Shown piece after piece: positions 17,739 through 31,031 of a stretch of DNA of 64,000 bases (positions are counted from its first letter, which is position 1; each line of letters starts with the position of its first letter). A program made the position numbers and the translations under genes. The stretch covers positions 372,001 to 436,000 of the forward strand of contig NZ_JAOANW010000002.1 of the NCBI RefSeq assembly GCF_026162365.1, read 5' to 3'. The notes beneath the pieces are model-generated. The model was not told where the DNA came from. It saw nothing but the letters and a program-made list of their open reading frames with translations, and did no database searches. The stretch comes from Nitratireductor luteus (GTDB taxonomy: Bacteria; Pseudomonadota; Alphaproteobacteria; Rhizobiales; Rhizobiaceae).

Positions 17739-18298
17739 GTGGCAGAATCTGGCTCGATGATCTCCGGAGTGGCAGGACGCTATGCGCAGTCGCTGTTCGA
17801 ACTCGCCAATGAGGCGAAGGCCGTTCCAGCCGCTGAAAGCGACCTTTCCCGCTTCGAGGAGATGCTCAAGGGCAGCGACGATCTTCAGCGCCTGATCAAG
17901 AGCCCGGTCTTTTCAGCCGAAGAACAATTCAGGGCCGTCGGCGCAGTGCTCGACAAGGCCGGCATCACTGGGCTGGTCGGCAATTTCCTTCGCGTGACCG
18001 CGCGCAACCGGCGTCTCTTCGCCGTGCCGCAGATGATACGCGCCTTTCGCCAGATCGCCGCGCAGGCACGGGGCGAGGTTACCGCCGAAGTGTCGGTGGC
18101 GCACAAGATGACGGCGGCGCAGGAAAAAGAGCTCAAGGCGGCCCTCAAGGATGTCGCCGGCAAGGACGTCACCATGGACGTGACGGTCGATCCCTCCCTT
18201 CTCGGCGGACTTGTCGTCAAGCTCGGATCGCGCCAGATCGATACTTCGCTTAAAACCAAACTCAATTCGCTCAAGCTTGCACTGAAAGAGGTCGGCTG

Positions 18299-18299
<1 letters not shown>
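17739..18299 (+). CDS. atpH: ATP synthase F1 subunit delta
   Basis: The delta subunit links the F1 head to the peripheral stalk. The 186-residue length is usual. It begins [20 protein letters not shown] with GTG at 17739 and ends with the conserved [20 protein letters not shown] segment. AGAAGAG lies 8 bases upstream of the GTG; an in-frame GTG at 17721 would add six residues. Its TGA overlaps the ATG of atpA by one base, so translation is coupled. It is the first gene of the F1 operon. The Fo genes are elsewhere, as is usual in Alphaproteobacteria. Confidence 0.96.
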
Positions 18300-19828
<1,529 letters not shown>

Positions 19829-19840
19829 GGTTTGTGACGC

Positions 19841-22319
<2,479 letters not shown>

Positions 22320-22384
22320 TCCAGAGCGAATAGGGAATAGGGGAGTAGCGAATAGGGATTGTGAAAGCGGCAGGTTGCGAATTT

Positions 22385-22414
22385 CTATTCGCTATTCGCT
22401 ATTCGCTATTCGCT
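22385..22414. repeat. Tandem heptamer repeat between atpD and atpC
   Basis: Four full copies of CTATTCG plus CT run from 22385 to 22414. Upstream, AGCGAATAG occurs at 22325-22333 and 22347-22355, complementary to the array, so the mRNA spacer can fold into a long hairpin. It ends 8 bases before the atpC start. The copy number of such an array is likely to vary between strains. Confidence 0.85.
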
Positions 22415-22422
22415 AAAGAAGC

Positions 22423-22830
22423 ATGGCTCAATCCTTCAAATTCGAACTGGTTTCGCCCGAGCGGCTTCTCGTTTCCGAGGAGGTCGTCCAGGTCGTGATT
22501 CCGGGAACGGAAGGCGAAATGACCGTGATGGCCAATCACGCGCCGACCATGACCGGCATCAAGCCCGGCGTCATCACCGTTTCCAGCGCTGCCGACAAAC
22601 AGGACCGCTACGTGGTGTTTGGCGGCTTCGCCGATATCCTGCCGGAAGGCTGCACGTTGCTGGCCGAATCGGCGGTTCACGTCGACGATATCGACCGCGA
22701 GGATCTGGCCCGCCGCATCCAGGAAGCGCGCGAAGACGTGGACGACGCCAAGGACGATGTGACGCGCACGAAGGCCGAGGAATTCCTCAGTCAGCTCACC
22801 ACGCTCGAAGGCGCGATCCTGCCGGCCTGA
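22423..22830 (+). CDS. atpC: ATP synthase F1 subunit epsilon
   Basis: The 135-residue epsilon subunit regulates F1 and contacts gamma and the c-ring. The N-terminal beta sandwich (KFELVSPERLLVSEEVVQVV, then VIPGTEGEMTVMANHAP and KPGVITV) is followed by a helical hairpin rich in Asp, Glu and Arg (IDREDLARRIQEAREDVDDA). It is the last gene of the operon. AAGAAG precedes the ATG, and a strong terminator follows 21 bases after the stop. Confidence 0.96.
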   Translation: MAQSFKFELVSPERLLVSEEVVQVVIPGTEGEMTVMANHAPTMTGIKPGVITVSSAADKQDRYVVFGGFADILPEGCTLLAESAVHVDDIDREDLARRIQEAREDVDDAKDDVTRTKAEEFLSQLTTLEGAILPA

Positions 22831-22851
22831 TAGACGATATGCTATTGCGAG

Positions 22852-22879
22852 AAAGCCGGCGGAGACGCCGGCTTTTTTT
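22852..22879 (+). terminator. Rho-independent terminator of the atp operon
   Basis: The stem AAAGCCGGCG/CGCCGGCTTT (10 bp) is closed by a GAGA tetraloop and followed by an unbroken T-run to 22879. It lies 21 bases after the atpC stop. Confidence 0.92.
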
Positions 22880-22976
22880 GTTGAGCTTCAGTTGTGGGAA
22901 TGGAAACAAACCGGGCGCTTCCGTGTTGGAGGAGGAAGGGACGGCACATCTTTCCATCCAAACACGGGAGCTGCAT

Positions 22977-23486
22977 ATGAGACTACTGACACTCGTTCTG
23001 GCCGCAGGCGCTCTCTCCCTCGGCTCCGCGCAGGCACAAGACCAGGCAACCGCCAGTATGATCGATGGCGACGAAGCCTCGGTCGGGAGGGTGACCTTCA
23101 ACGCAACGCCATCGGGCGTGACTCATATTGTCGTGGAGATGACGGATCTGCCGCCGGGACCGCATGGGTTCCACGTACATGAGACCGGCGAATGCGACCC
23201 GGCCGACGAGTTCAAATCAGCCGGAGGCCACCTCGCCGGTGGAAAGGCGCACGGGATCGAAGATCCGGAAGGGCCGCATCCAGGTGACCTGCCGAATGTG
23301 AATGTCGGTCAGGATGGCATCCTCAAGGTCGAGTTCTTCGCGGAAGATTTGCCTTTGGAAGAGGGCGAAAATTCCCTGCGCGATCAGGATGGCTCCGCCG
23401 TTGTCCTGCACGCGGAAGCGGATGACTATCGCAGCCAGCCTTCCGGTGAGGCGGGTGACCGCATTGCGTGCGGCGTCATCGAGTAG
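22977..23486 (+). CDS. sodC: Periplasmic Cu/Zn superoxide dismutase
   Basis: SodC dismutates superoxide in the periplasm. The 169-residue precursor has a signal peptide (MRLLTLVLAAGALSLGSAQA). The ligand pattern is intact: H66 and H68 in GFHVHETGEC, bridging H85 in GGHLAGGKAHG with H92, H101 and D104 in PHPGDLP, and H145 in VVLHAEADDY. C73 and C165 would form the structural disulfide. GGGAG at 22966-22970 supports the ATG at 22977. It is a single gene after the atp terminator and converges with rppH. Confidence 0.95.
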   Translation: MRLLTLVLAAGALSLGSAQAQDQATASMIDGDEASVGRVTFNATPSGVTHIVVEMTDLPPGPHGFHVHETGECDPADEFKSAGGHLAGGKAHGIEDPEGPHPGDLPNVNVGQDGILKVEFFAEDLPLEEGENSLRDQDGSAVVLHAEADDYRSQPSGEAGDRIACGVIE

Positions 23487-23491
23487 GAGCG

Positions 23492-24013
23492 TCAGGGCGC
23501 AAGGTGCCTGAATGCGGCTATCACATCCTCATAGACACGGCGCTTGAAGGGGACGATGAGATCCGGCAACTCGTCCATGGGCTTCCATGCCCACGCATCG
23601 AATTCGGGCTCGTGGCCGCCCGGCGGCGGGTTTATGGCGATCTCGCTTTCATCGCCCTCGAAGCGGAAGGCGAACCATTTCTGGGTCTGGCCCCCGAATT
23701 TTCCCTTCAGCGCGATGCCGACGAGATGCTCCGGCAGGTCGTAGTCGATCCATTCTGGTGCCTCGGCGAGCAGAGAGACGCTTTTCATGCCTGTCTCCTC
23801 GTAGAGTTCGCGCTTGGCGGCTTCGAATGGATCCTCTCCCCTGTCGATGCCACCCTGCGGCATCTGCCAGAGCATCGTGGCCCCTTCCATTTCGCCTTCA
23901 GGCTCGATGATGCGCCGGCCCGCCCACACGGCGCCGGTGTCGTTCAGCACCATGATACCGACGCATGGACGGTAAGGCAGCTTGCTCGCCCTTGATTTCT
24001 TGTCTGTCGCCAT
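23492..24013 (-). CDS. rppH: RNA pyrophosphohydrolase (Nudix)
   Basis: RppH removes pyrophosphate from the 5' triphosphate end of mRNA and so triggers decay. The 173-residue protein has the Nudix box [20 protein letters not shown] followed by TG (pattern GX5EX7REUXEEXGU), preceded by [20 protein letters not shown], the layout of alphaproteobacterial RppH. I use the ATG at 24013; a GTG at 24022 lies too close to GGAGGG to be favoured. The start nearly touches the stop of the divergent polysaccharide deacetylase gene, so the two are coupled. Confidence 0.93.
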   Translation of the reverse strand: MATDKKSRASKLPYRPCVGIMVLNDTGAVWAGRRIIEPEGEMEGATMLWQMPQGGIDRGEDPFEAAKRELYEETGMKSVSLLAEAPEWIDYDLPEHLVGIALKGKFGGQTQKWFAFRFEGDESEIAINPPPGGHEPEFDAWAWKPMDELPDLIVPFKRRVYEDVIAAFRHLAP

Positions 24014-24021
24014 ATTGTCCA

Positions 24022-25200
24022 CTATCCCTCCGGATCCAACGCAACCGCCGAAACCGGCACGAGCTCGATGCCGCGCGTACGCACCTCGGCGCTCCAGGTG
24101 GCAACGGTTTCCACGGTCATATCAAGTGCGGAGCCGGTGCCGACCGCGTAACCGCGCGCGCGGGCTATACGCTCCAATTCGTCGAGCTTTTTCAGTATCG
24201 CGCCTCTTTCCGGCGCGGCATCGATCACCGTATCCCCGGCGGCGAAGGGAACGCCCTTTCGGGGCGCCAGCGTTTCAGCCAGGCTGCGCGCGGAGGTCCC
24301 ATCGTCGACGTAGGCCAGTCCGCGCTGTCCCAGCTCCTCCATCAGCTGGCCCATTGCGTCAGGATCGGCCGTAAAGCGTGCGCCCATATAATTTATGACG
24401 CCGGTGTAATTCGTCATGCGCGACAGTGCCCAATGGAGGTTCTGCACGTTCTCGCTCCACGGTGTGCGGACCAGAAGCGTTCTCGGGCCAGGATTGACGG
24501 CGGGGTAGTCGAACGGCTCCAGCGGAAGCTGGATCATGATCTCGTGGCCTTCACGCCGGGCTGTCTGCATCCAGCGTGACAGGCTGTTGCCTTGCGAGGC
24601 AAAGGCGAGCGTGATTTCGGAGGGGAGGCGTTCTATGGCGCGCTGCGTGCCCGTCTGCGAGATGCCGAGCCCGCCGATCATCAGCGCAATCCGCGCGCCA
24701 CGCGCGCCGGACCAGGGGCGGGCATAGACATCGAACGGCCGCAGACCGGCGGCATTGCGCACGGGGAGCGGCCCCATCTCGGACGCCTCGATAAGACTCC
24801 GGTCGGGCAGGTGTGCGACGCGCGGGTTCTGGCCGATCGCGGCGGGATCGTGAATGACGATAATTTCGTCGTCGGCCCGCTGATCTTCCGGATTCACACG
24901 AATGATGGAGGCGCCCGGTGCTCCTTGGCGGGGTGATAATGCTTCCCGTTCGGCATCTGCCGTCTCCACCTTGGCTTGGCCCTTCGCCGGCGCCGTCGTC
25001 ATTTCCGGCTCGGAAACGGCCATGGGCGAGGGGGAGCGCAGGGGGTCGTCACGAAGCGACAGAAAGGCGGATCCGCCAATCAGCACAACGGCTGCGGCCA
25101 CGCCGGCCACGGCCTTCATGCTTATGCGTGTTGCGGCGCGGTCGCGGCCTGGCTTTGCCTGGCCGAGCGGCCTGTTCATATCGTCGCGCCCCGGTTCCAT
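24022..25200 (-). CDS. Divergent polysaccharide deacetylase family protein
   Basis: The product has 392 residues. A short cytoplasmic lead and one transmembrane helix ([20 protein letters not shown]) are followed by a Pro/Ala-rich linker and a C-terminal domain of the divergent polysaccharide deacetylase family (DUF610): [43 protein letters not shown] and [11 protein letters not shown]. It is probably periplasmic and anchored. The natural substrate is unproven. The gene lies in the usual rsfS-rlmH-envC-ctpA series, which points to a role in cell-wall maturation. An ATG 21 bases inside is an alternative start. Confidence 0.88.
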   Translation of the reverse strand: MEPGRDDMNRPLGQAKPGRDRAATRISMKAVAGVAAAVVLIGGSAFLSLRDDPLRSPSPMAVSEPEMTTAPAKGQAKVETADAEREALSPRQGAPGASIIRVNPEDQRADDEIIVIHDPAAIGQNPRVAHLPDRSLIEASEMGPLPVRNAAGLRPFDVYARPWSGARGARIALMIGGLGISQTGTQRAIERLPSEITLAFASQGNSLSRWMQTARREGHEIMIQLPLEPFDYPAVNPGPRTLLVRTPWSENVQNLHWALSRMTNYTGVINYMGARFTADPDAMGQLMEELGQRGLAYVDDGTSARSLAETLAPRKGVPFAAGDTVIDAAPERGAILKKLDELERIARARGYAVGTGSALDMTVETVATWSAEVRTRGIELVPVSAVALDPEG

Positions 25201-25397
25201 GCGTTCGTGCAGCCCCTATCGCATGCCCAAATGCCGCGCGGCCAGCGGCCGCGAATCACCAACCGGTGGATGATAGCGCAGTTGAATGAGTTTGAATTTG
25301 ATAGCCGGAACTCTTCCGCCTCACATCGTGAGCGGTGTGAAAGTGTGGAACGGGCGCGAACGCACGCCGCCCAGTCTGGCGGCGTGCGTTCGGCATT

Positions 25398-26723
25398 CTA
25401 CTGGTTCATGACCGCCTTGTCGGGGTTCGGCGGAAAGGCCGGGTCGGACTTCTCGCCGCGCAGCAGCTCGAGCGCGTAGTTCAGCTGCACGTCATCCTCC
25501 GGTTCCGGCGGAACATAGGCGATGGAGCCTGAACCTTCGGTGCTCTCCAGCTCACCCTGGATATGGCCGCGCAGATCCGATTCGCCCCGCGAGAGGTCGC
25601 GTCCGGCGAGTTCTTCGGGCAGGGGCTGCTCCACCTTGATGTCGGGCGTAATACCCTTGCCCTGAATGGACTGGCCGGATGGCGTGTAATAGAGCGCCGT
25701 GGTCAGGCGCAGTGCGCCGTTCTCGCCCAGCGGGATGATCGTCTGCACGGAGCCCTTGCCGAAGGACTGGGTGCCGAGGATGGTCGCCCGGCGATGGTCC
25801 TGCAGAGCACCCGCGACGATTTCGGAAGCGCTGGCCGAGCCGCCATTGATCAGCACGACCACCGGCTTGCCGTCGGTCAGGTCGCCAGGCCGCGAACCGA
25901 AGCGGGAGATGTCATTCGGCTGGCGTCCGCGTGTGGAGACGATCTCTCCGCGGTCGAGGAACGCATCGGAGACATTGACCGCCTGGTCGAGGAGACCGCC
26001 GGGGTTCAGCCGCAGATCGAGCACATAGCCCTTCAGTTTGTCGTCGGGGACTTCGCTCTTGATCGCGTCGATAGCCGCACGCAAATCGTCCATCGTCTTT
26101 TCCGTAAACGAGGTGATCTTCATGTAGCCGATGTCACCTTCGACGCGGTGCTTGACGGCCTTCACCTTGATGATGTCGCGAACGATGGTGATCTTGAGCG
26201 GCTGAACCTGGCCCTCGCGCAGGATCGACAGCTCGATCGGCGTGTTCACCAGGCCGCGCATCTTGTCCACGGCGTCGTTGAGCGACATGCCGCGCACTTC
26301 TTCGCCGTCGATCTTTTCGATCAGGTCTCCGGGCAGAATGCCGGCGCGGGCGGCCGGGGTGTCGTCGATGGGAGATACCACCTTGACCAGCTCGTTTTCC
26401 ATCGTGACTTCGATGCCGAGGCCGCCGAACTCCCCCTTGGTCTGCACTCGCATGTCCTTGGCGGCGTCGGCATTCAGGAAGGACGAATGCGGATCGAGCG
26501 AGGTGAGCATGCCGTTGATGGCGCTCTCCACCAGCTTCTGATCGTCCGGTTCCGTAACATACTGAGCGCGCACGCGCTCGAAGATGTCACCAAAGATCGC
26601 CAGCTGGCGATAAGTCTCCGTGCCTGCCGCAACCGCAGCCGATCCGCTTGTTCCATGAACAAGGCTGACGGCGGATGCGCCCATCAACGCACCGGCAAGC
26701 AATAGGGACAACTTACGTATCAT
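25398..26723 (-). CDS. ctpA: C-terminal processing serine protease (S41, CtpA type)
   Basis: The product has 441 residues. A signal peptide (MIRKLSLLLAGALMGASAVS) is followed by a PDZ domain (about 95-180, with GDLIEKIDGEEV) and the S41 protease core with GGSASASEI (catalytic serine near 298) and SFGKGSVQ (Lys323). It trims periplasmic proteins, and in related bacteria it is needed for normal cell envelope and stress resistance. I chose the ATG at 26723, after GGAAGGAC, because it begins the signal peptide. It overlaps the end of envC by 11 bases, which implies coupled translation. Confidence 0.93.
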   Translation of the reverse strand: MIRKLSLLLAGALMGASAVSLVHGTSGSAAVAAGTETYRQLAIFGDIFERVRAQYVTEPDDQKLVESAINGMLTSLDPHSSFLNADAAKDMRVQTKGEFGGLGIEVTMENELVKVVSPIDDTPAARAGILPGDLIEKIDGEEVRGMSLNDAVDKMRGLVNTPIELSILREGQVQPLKITIVRDIIKVKAVKHRVEGDIGYMKITSFTEKTMDDLRAAIDAIKSEVPDDKLKGYVLDLRLNPGGLLDQAVNVSDAFLDRGEIVSTRGRQPNDISRFGSRPGDLTDGKPVVVLINGGSASASEIVAGALQDHRRATILGTQSFGKGSVQTIIPLGENGALRLTTALYYTPSGQSIQGKGITPDIKVEQPLPEELAGRDLSRGESDLRGHIQGELESTEGSGSIAYVPPEPEDDVQLNYALELLRGEKSDPAFPPNPDKAVMNQ

Positions 26724-28017
26724 TTCCCGTCCTTCCAGATAATTCCCGAGCCCACCAGAGCTTCGGATCGACCGGTTTCCCATCTTTCCTGAACTCCACA
26801 TAGAGTTCGGGAGTAGCGCTGCCAGCAGCAGCTGTGGAGATACTTGCCAGTCTTGCCTCGCCCATCATGCCTATCGGCTCGCCCGCCAGTACGGTTTGTC
26901 CCAGTGAGACATGCAGCCGGTCCATGCCAGCCAATACGACATGATAACCGTCGCCGGGGTCCAGTATCAATAGCTGACCGTATGAACGAAACGGTCCCGC
27001 ATAAAGCACCGTACCATCGACCGGTGCAGTTACGATTGCGCCCGATTGTGTCCTTAGAATGTCACCCTTCAGGGTGCTTCCGGTGCCGTCATCCTCGCCA
27101 TAATGAGAGGCGAATTCGCCTGAAACGGGCAAGGGCAGAAGGCCCGCGCGGCGGGCAAAAGGCAACACCTCGGTCAGCCGGTTTTCCTGGCGCGCATCCT
27201 CCGTATCGCGCTCCTGGCGGGCGCGCCTTTCCTCCAGCGCGGCACGAAGGCTCTCGATCTCGGTCTGCAGCGAAACGATCAGCCCTTGCAGGCTATCGGC
27301 ACGCAGGGCCAGATCCTGCGCCTTCGCCAGCTCTTCTTCCATCAGGGCTTCGGCTTCGGTCTGAAGGCGGCGCTTTTCGGTTAAAAGGGCGGTCAGGCGC
27401 TGCTTCTCATGGGCCTGTTCGGCGACCTTCTCCTCAAGACTTTGCCGTTCCGAACGAATGGAGGCGACGATCCGCGCCAGTTCCTGGAGGTCTGCCACGA
27501 GGATTGCGGTCTCCTCCCGCAGTTCGGGGACGACGGCGCCGAGCAGGATGGCGCTGCGGACCGAGGCCAGCGCATCCTCGGGACGCACCAATATGGCCGG
27601 CGGAGGGTTGAGCCCCATGCGCTGCAGGGCGCCTAGGACCTCGGCCAGGGTCCCCCGCCGGGCGCGGAGCGAGGTTTTCAGCTCATTTTCCCGCTCCGTC
27701 AGGTTTTCCAGCCTGCCTTCGATGGCCTGGATGTCCTCGCTCAGCTTGCGTTCGGTCTTCACCGCCTGGATGAGCGCGGCCGTCAGCGCCGCATTGTCGT
27801 TCTTCACCTGCGCGAGTTCAGCGGCAAGTTCTTCCTGCCGCTGCTGCGAAAGTTCCATCTCGCGGGCGACCCGGTCGAACTCCTCCTGGCTCTTGTTCTG
27901 TTCGATCTCCAACGTATCGACGGTCTGAGCGGCGGCCGGAAGAACGGCGCAGGCAAGGAAAGAGGCGGCGGCGAGCCCCCGGATCCCCATTCTGCAATTG
28001 AACTTCCGCATGTTCAT
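26713..28017 (-). CDS. envC: Murein hydrolase activator EnvC-like protein
   Basis: The product has 434 residues: a signal peptide ending AVLPAAAQ, a long coiled-coil region (about 35-280, rich in Glu, Gln, Arg and Leu), and a C-terminal LytM/M23 domain (GEFASHYGEDDGTGSTLKGD, then GTVLYAGPFRSYGQLLILDP). The LytM fold lacks a full set of zinc ligands, as expected for EnvC, which activates amidases at the division site rather than cutting peptidoglycan itself. It overlaps ctpA and belongs to the rsfS-rlmH-envC-ctpA series. Confidence 0.9.
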   Translation of the reverse strand: MNMRKFNCRMGIRGLAAASFLACAVLPAAAQTVDTLEIEQNKSQEEFDRVAREMELSQQRQEELAAELAQVKNDNAALTAALIQAVKTERKLSEDIQAIEGRLENLTERENELKTSLRARRGTLAEVLGALQRMGLNPPPAILVRPEDALASVRSAILLGAVVPELREETAILVADLQELARIVASIRSERQSLEEKVAEQAHEKQRLTALLTEKRRLQTEAEALMEEELAKAQDLALRADSLQGLIVSLQTEIESLRAALEERRARQERDTEDARQENRLTEVLPFARRAGLLPLPVSGEFASHYGEDDGTGSTLKGDILRTQSGAIVTAPVDGTVLYAGPFRSYGQLLILDPGDGYHVVLAGMDRLHVSLGQTVLAGEPIGMMGEARLASISTAAAGSATPELYVEFRKDGKPVDPKLWWARELSGRTGNDT

Positions 28018-28238
28018 CGCATGCCTTCTGCTTGCGGTTCGAAAACCGATATGCTGCTGGAAACAGGGGGCGACTGATCGCCCGGCACTTTCGTTGAACG
28101 CCCGGCGACACGCCGCAACGCTCTTCGCAGCACATTAGTGCGGCTTCGTTAAGGAAGCATCAACCATGGTTGCCGAAACGACAACCGGCAGGCGATCTGT
28201 AATATCGAATATCAGTCTTTCCGCTGTGCGCCACGCCG

Positions 28239-28718
28239 TCAATCGCGGTGATAGGGGTGACCGGCGAGGATTGTCACCGAGCGGTAAAGCTGCTCGGCCA
28301 GCATGATGCGCATGAGTTGGTGCGGCCAGGTCTGCGCACCGAAGGATATGGCGAGCTCGGCCGTGGCGCGTGCCTCGTCGTCGTGCCCGTCCGGCCCGCC
28401 GATGGCGAATGTCACCTGCTTCACGCCCTCGTTGCGGTAGCGGGCAATCATTTCGGCCAGGGCGCGCGAGGAAATGTTCTTTCCACGCTCGTCAAGCAGG
28501 ATCGTCACGCCAGCCTCGGCCAGTTCGTTCAGCTTTCGGCCTTCCTCGCGCTTGCGCTCATTGGGCGACTGCGCTCGGCTCTCGGCGCATTCGATCACAC
28601 CCGAAAACTCGATGCCAACGGCCGGGCCGCTCTTCTGTAATCGATCGAGAAAGCGGTCGGCCAATTCGCGTTCGGGGCCGACCTTCATCCGGCCGACGGC
28701 ATGAATCAGAATGCGGAT
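28239..28718 (-). CDS. rlmH: 23S rRNA pseudouridine-1915 N3-methyltransferase, apparent ATC start
   Basis: RlmH methylates pseudouridine 1915 of helix 69. The SPOUT-class product ends with GGPDGH, LAISFGAQTWPHQLMRIMLA and EQLYRSVTILAGHPYHRD, all conserved. Relatives start with M-R-I-S/L-V-H-A-V-G-R-M-K. Here the same position reads ATC CGC ATT CTG ATT CAT, so the expected Met codon is ATC (28716-28718), with AGGAGG 5 bases upstream. This gives 159 residues, the usual length. The first in-frame ATG downstream would remove the first beta strand, and the upstream ATG at 28781 would translate a repeat element. ATC initiation is the best reading but unusual. Confidence 0.88.
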   Translation of the reverse strand: MRILIHAVGRMKVGPERELADRFLDRLQKSGPAVGIEFSGVIECAESRAQSPNERKREEGRKLNELAEAGVTILLDERGKNISSRALAEMIARYRNEGVKQVTFAIGGPDGHDDEARATAELAISFGAQTWPHQLMRIMLAEQLYRSVTILAGHPYHRD

Positions 28719-28723
28719 GTCAG

Positions 28724-28759
28724 CCTCCTTTATGCGTCCAAAAGGACGCACGGCGCAGT
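28724..28759. repeat. Dispersed hairpin element, family C copy 2
   Basis: The core TGCGTCC-AAAA-GGACGCA forms a hairpin followed by CGGCGC, as in the copies at 17481 and 33086. Its left end supplies the CCTCCT that reads as AGGAGG for rlmH on the minus strand, so the repeat abuts or provides the ribosome site of that gene. Confidence 0.7.
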
Positions 28760-28885
28760 ACGGCGCCGTTCCAGGCGGCATATTTCAGACCGCAACGGCG
28801 TTCCCTCGTCCGTCACGACGATCCGTCATTTGCTTCCAGCATGTTCTTCTCCCGAAAAACGGCTCCCGCTCTTCGGGACATGCTT

Positions 28886-29260
28886 TCAGTGCAGCGTTTC
28901 GTCGTCCAGGTCGGGAGTCGCCCACATCTTTTCGATGTTGTAGAACTCCCGGACTTCGGGCCGGAACACGTGAACGATGATATCGCCCGAATCGATCAAC
29001 ACCCAGTCGGCGCCGGCAAGACCTTCGACGCGTGCCGCACCGAGACCTTCCTCCTTGAGAGCCCGGAGCAAATGGTCCGCAACCGCCGCTACATGGCGAT
29101 GCGACCGTCCGGACGCCACGATCATGTGGTCGGCCAGCGGTGATTTGCCCTGAATGTCGATGGAAACGATGTTTTCCGCCTTGGAGCCTTCCAGGCTCGT
29201 CAGCGCGGTCTGGATGGCGCGAGACAGGCTGTCGCCGCTTGCCCCGGCCGGTGAAGGCAT
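28886..29260 (-). CDS. rsfS: Ribosomal silencing factor RsfS
   Basis: RsfS (Iojap family) binds ribosomal protein L14 and blocks subunit joining in poor nutrient conditions. The 124-residue frame has the family core IVSIDIQGKSPLADHMIVAS, the GRSHRHVAAVADHLL helix and GDIIVHVFRPEVREFYNIEK. AGAAGG lies 8 bases before the ATG at 29260; the frame is open further upstream and a longer N-terminus is possible. In related genomes this gene directly follows nadD in the same direction. Here nadD is about 28 kb away in the opposite orientation. Confidence 0.92.
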   Translation of the reverse strand: MPSPAGASGDSLSRAIQTALTSLEGSKAENIVSIDIQGKSPLADHMIVASGRSHRHVAAVADHLLRALKEEGLGAARVEGLAGADWVLIDSGDIIVHVFRPEVREFYNIEKMWATPDLDDETLH

Positions 29261-29497
29261 GATTTCAGCCTTCTTCTGCAGTGCTGTTCTCAGTGTCTTT
29301 CCTTTCCAATAAGAACAACCAGGCTGCACGACATTCTATCGTGCACCGTAAGCTTGAACCAAAATCCGATTCTGGAAAAGCGAAAACGGCAAAGCCGGTC
29401 GTCAGCTCGTCGCCTGCGGGCGGGTTAGTCTGCCGCATTTCCGCCATCCGGTGGATGGTTCAGGCATCTAATAGATAGGCAGACAAGCTTGTCAGTT

Positions 29498-30838
29498 TCA
29501 AGACAGGCCCGCCTGTCTTTCTTTCGATTTGTCCTCTGGCTCCGGTTGCTCGGCCGCTTCGTCGGGATAAAAGGCCAATTCCGCCGGCAACGGCGCCTGG
29601 GCCGGCAGCGGCGTGAAATCGGTTGTCTCGTCTGCCGAAGGCGCTTCGACGAGCTTGATCCGCCAGAGGACGAATGCGCAAAAGGCGACCGCCACCACGA
29701 TCGCGACATACATGAAGGCCTCGGTGCCGAAAACCGCCGTAAGCAATGTCGTGCCGCCCGGGATGAGGAAGCCCGACAGCGACCAGGCAAACAGCATCGT
29801 ACTCGACAGGGCCACGAGATCGCCCTTTTGGGCGCGGTCCCCCGCATGGGCGCTGGAAATGGAATAGATCGCCTCCGTTGCGCCGCTCCATATCATGTAG
29901 ACGCCCAGCATCCAGATCATGGCGCCGCCGTCGACGTGCGTAGCCAGCACGCCGCCAACGATGACGAGCAGCGAGGCGGCGACGAGGACATAGCGGCGGT
30001 CCATGCGATCGGAAATCCATCCGGCGGGAATCTGGATCAGGATCGTCCCGACCGGCATGGCGAACATCAAAAGCGCGACGTCCTGCTGGCTCAGGCCCGC
30101 CGCGGTGGCATGGATTGGCGCGAAGCCCGCCACCATCATCGACAACCCGCCGACGGCTAGCATGCCGGCAAGGCCCACCGGCGAAACCTCCCAGGCGAGT
30201 TTCAGCGCGATTGAGGCGGTTTCCGGGGGCGGAGGCGGACGCAGGCGCGTCAGCCCGACGGGGATGATCGACACGGCGGCGAAAACGACGCCGATCACGG
30301 GCGCCGTGTTGGCGGCGATGTCGATGAAGCGCACGGAGAAGGAGCCGAGCCCGAGTGCCACCACGTAGGTAACGTAGAATATCGCCATCACCCGACCGCG
30401 GATATTGTTCTCGAGCACGTCGTTGAGCCAGCTCTGGGCCACGATAAAAAGCCCGTTCATGGCGAAGCCGTAGAGGACGCGCGAGCCGAGCCAGAAATAG
30501 GGGTCCGTCATCATGCCGATAAAGGCGTTGGAGAGGATCACGATGGCCGTCAGCGTCATGAAGACGCGGGCATGGCCGACGCGGCGCACCATGTGACCGG
30601 TCATGAAGCAGCCGGCCATGCCGCCCGCCGCCAGCGCGGTGAGGATGGTGCCTGCCCAGGCCGGGCTGAAACCCTCGGCCGCCAAGCGCAGCGGAATGAA
30701 GGCGAACATCAGCCCGTTGCCGACGGCGACAAGCCCGACGGACAGGATGATCGATGTGACGGCGATCGCCGGCGTCGGCAGGTTCTCGCTGCCGTAGTCG
30801 GGAATCTGCTGCTCGGTTGCTGCCGCTTCTGCGGTCAT
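29498..30838 (-). CDS. MFS transporter (YcaD-like)
   Basis: The product has 446 residues and about twelve transmembrane helices in two halves, with a central cytoplasmic loop (LTRLRPPPPPETA). Motif A-like sequences are GHMVRRVGHARVF after helix 2 and GWISDRMDRRYVL in the second half. The C-terminal tail of about 45 residues is hydrophilic and Pro/Glu-rich. It resembles the YcaD group of putative sugar or amino-acid exporters, but the substrate cannot be given. It is a single gene, separated from rsfS by about 240 bases with no obvious terminator. Confidence 0.87.
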   Translation of the reverse strand: MTAEAAATEQQIPDYGSENLPTPAIAVTSIILSVGLVAVGNGLMFAFIPLRLAAEGFSPAWAGTILTALAAGGMAGCFMTGHMVRRVGHARVFMTLTAIVILSNAFIGMMTDPYFWLGSRVLYGFAMNGLFIVAQSWLNDVLENNIRGRVMAIFYVTYVVALGLGSFSVRFIDIAANTAPVIGVVFAAVSIIPVGLTRLRPPPPPETASIALKLAWEVSPVGLAGMLAVGGLSMMVAGFAPIHATAAGLSQQDVALLMFAMPVGTILIQIPAGWISDRMDRRYVLVAASLLVIVGGVLATHVDGGAMIWMLGVYMIWSGATEAIYSISSAHAGDRAQKGDLVALSSTMLFAWSLSGFLIPGGTTLLTAVFGTEAFMYVAIVVAVAFCAFVLWRIKLVEAPSADETTDFTPLPAQAPLPAELAFYPDEAAEQPEPEDKSKERQAGLS

Positions 30839-31031
30839 GGCGGATCTTCCACGGGTCGAAAATAGCTACATGCCGGCATGCGCAAGTAGCCGGGTTCTGT
30901 GCAAATAAGATGAAGGCCGGGCGGGTTCCACCGGCTCGCCCAATGCCGCTGCTCTATGCCTTTGCTGGCCGGGCGGCTATGCAGTATGCGACGTGGAATG
31001 AAATGGAAAAGACGAAGCGGGCGATTCTGCT

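Noticed and set aside
22385-22414. Tandem repeats as a CRISPR array
   Set aside because: The unit is 7 bases without spacers and there are no cas genes; it is a simple tandem repeat.
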